Positions 63,482-64,000 of a DNA stretch of 64,000 bases are shown piece after piece; the stretch's first letter is position 1, and every line of letters begins with the position of its first letter. Origin of the DNA: Lampris incognitus (lineage: Eukaryota; Chordata; Actinopteri; Lampriformes; Lampridae); the NCBI RefSeq assembly GCF_029633865.1, contig NC_079216.1, positions 60,931,732 to 60,995,731 of the forward strand. Reading direction: 5' to 3'. Position numbers and translations under genes: made by a program. The notes under the pieces are model-generated. The model ran no database searches. It was not told the DNA's origin and saw only the letters and a program-made list of their open reading frames with translations.

Positions 63482-63645
63482 ATCCATCCATCCATCCAGC
63501 CATCCATCCATCCATCCATTCATCCATCCACTATCCGAACCGCTTATCCTGCTCTCAGGGTCGCGGGGATGCTGGAGCCCATCCCAGCAGTCACTGGGCG
63601 GCAGGTGGGGAGACACCCTGGACAGGCCGCCAGGCCATCACAGAT
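63482..63645 (-). repeat. V-SINE tail, truncated
   Basis: Tandem CCAT units, then GCTTATCCTGCTCTCAGGGT and CACCCTGGACAGGCCGCCAG. It stops where a Tc1-like element begins, so only the 3' part is visible in this window. Confidence 0.75.
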
Positions 63646-63653
63646 TCCATATA

Positions 63654-64000
63654 CAGTGCATCCGGAAAGTATTCACACCCCTTCACTTTCCCCACATTTT
63701 GTTATGTTACAGCCTTATTCCAAAATGGATTAAATTCCTTTTTTTTCTCATCAATCTACACACAATAACCCATAATGACAACGTGAAAAAGGTTTTGAAG
63801 AAATTTTTGCAAATTTATTAAAAATAAAAAACTGAAATATTGCGTGTACATAAGCATTCACACCCTTTGCTGTGACACTCAGAATTGAGCTCAGGTTCAT
63901 CCTGTTTCCACTGATCATCCTTGAGATGTTTCTACATTTTGATTGGAGTCCACCCGTAGTAAATTCAGTTGATTGGACATGATTTGGAAAGGCACACACC
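63654..64000 (+). mobile_element. Tc1-like transposon, left end (runs off the window)
   Basis: After TA at 63652-63653 it starts CAGTGCATCCGGAAAGTATT, with CACTTTCCCCACATTTTGTT and TATTCCAAAATGGATTAAAT, a well-known fish Tc1-like terminus. On the minus strand the outer end of a transposase frame would follow beyond the window. It is inserted next to a V-SINE tail. Confidence 0.75.

Overview
The window is vertebrate nuclear DNA, almost certainly from a ray-finned (teleost) fish. Evidence is the intron-rich genes with GT-AG splice sites, V-SINEs related in layout to zebrafish DANA, several Tc1-like transposons, hAT and Harbinger MITEs, L2/CR1-like and RTE-like LINE fragments, and long (AC)n and (TA)n microsatellites. 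The exact species cannot be read from the sequence.

Four protein-coding genes can be rebuilt exon by exon with matching splice phases. (1) dapk2, minus strand, 429-15455: eight coding exons covering the start codon and essentially the whole kinase domain; the 3' part lies left of the window. (2) tbc1d2b, minus strand, 19370-37901: complete, 13 coding exons, 964 residues (PH domain, coiled coil, Rab-GAP TBC domain). (3) sh2d7, plus strand, 46170-48740: complete, six coding exons, 448 residues (SH2 domain and tyrosine-rich tail). (4) cib2, minus strand, 54818-60772: four coding exons including the stop; roughly the first 29 residues are encoded outside the part I can identify. The block tbc1d2b - sh2d7 - cib2 is the conserved vertebrate neighbourhood (human 15q24-25). 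dapk2 is a further human chromosome 15 gene that here is the immediate neighbour.

Layout: 1-15455 dapk2 with a 10.6-kb first intron holding a 26-bp VNTR, foldback repeats and a CpG-rich promoter-like stretch; 15456-19369 intergenic plus the probable tbc1d2b 3' UTR; 19370-37901 tbc1d2b; 37902-46169 a promoter CpG island, a hAT MITE, a solo LTR, an L2/CR1-like LINE and a 30-bp minisatellite; 46170-48740 sh2d7; 48741-54817 SINEs and a LINE remnant; 54818-64000 cib2 with many nested transposons, including a nearly intact Tc1-like element in an intron.

The most unusual structure is in a tbc1d2b intron (26829-27623). It is a 795-bp LTR-type element with three terminal repeats, two polypurine tracts and 4-bp target duplications. 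Its two primer-binding sites match the 3' ends of two different leucine tRNAs. Between one LTR and its primer-binding site sits a permuted piece of 28S rRNA. Related LTR copies occur as a solo LTR (39169-39325) and as an 85-bp-armed hairpin (7080-7303), and each carries a tRNA-like module.
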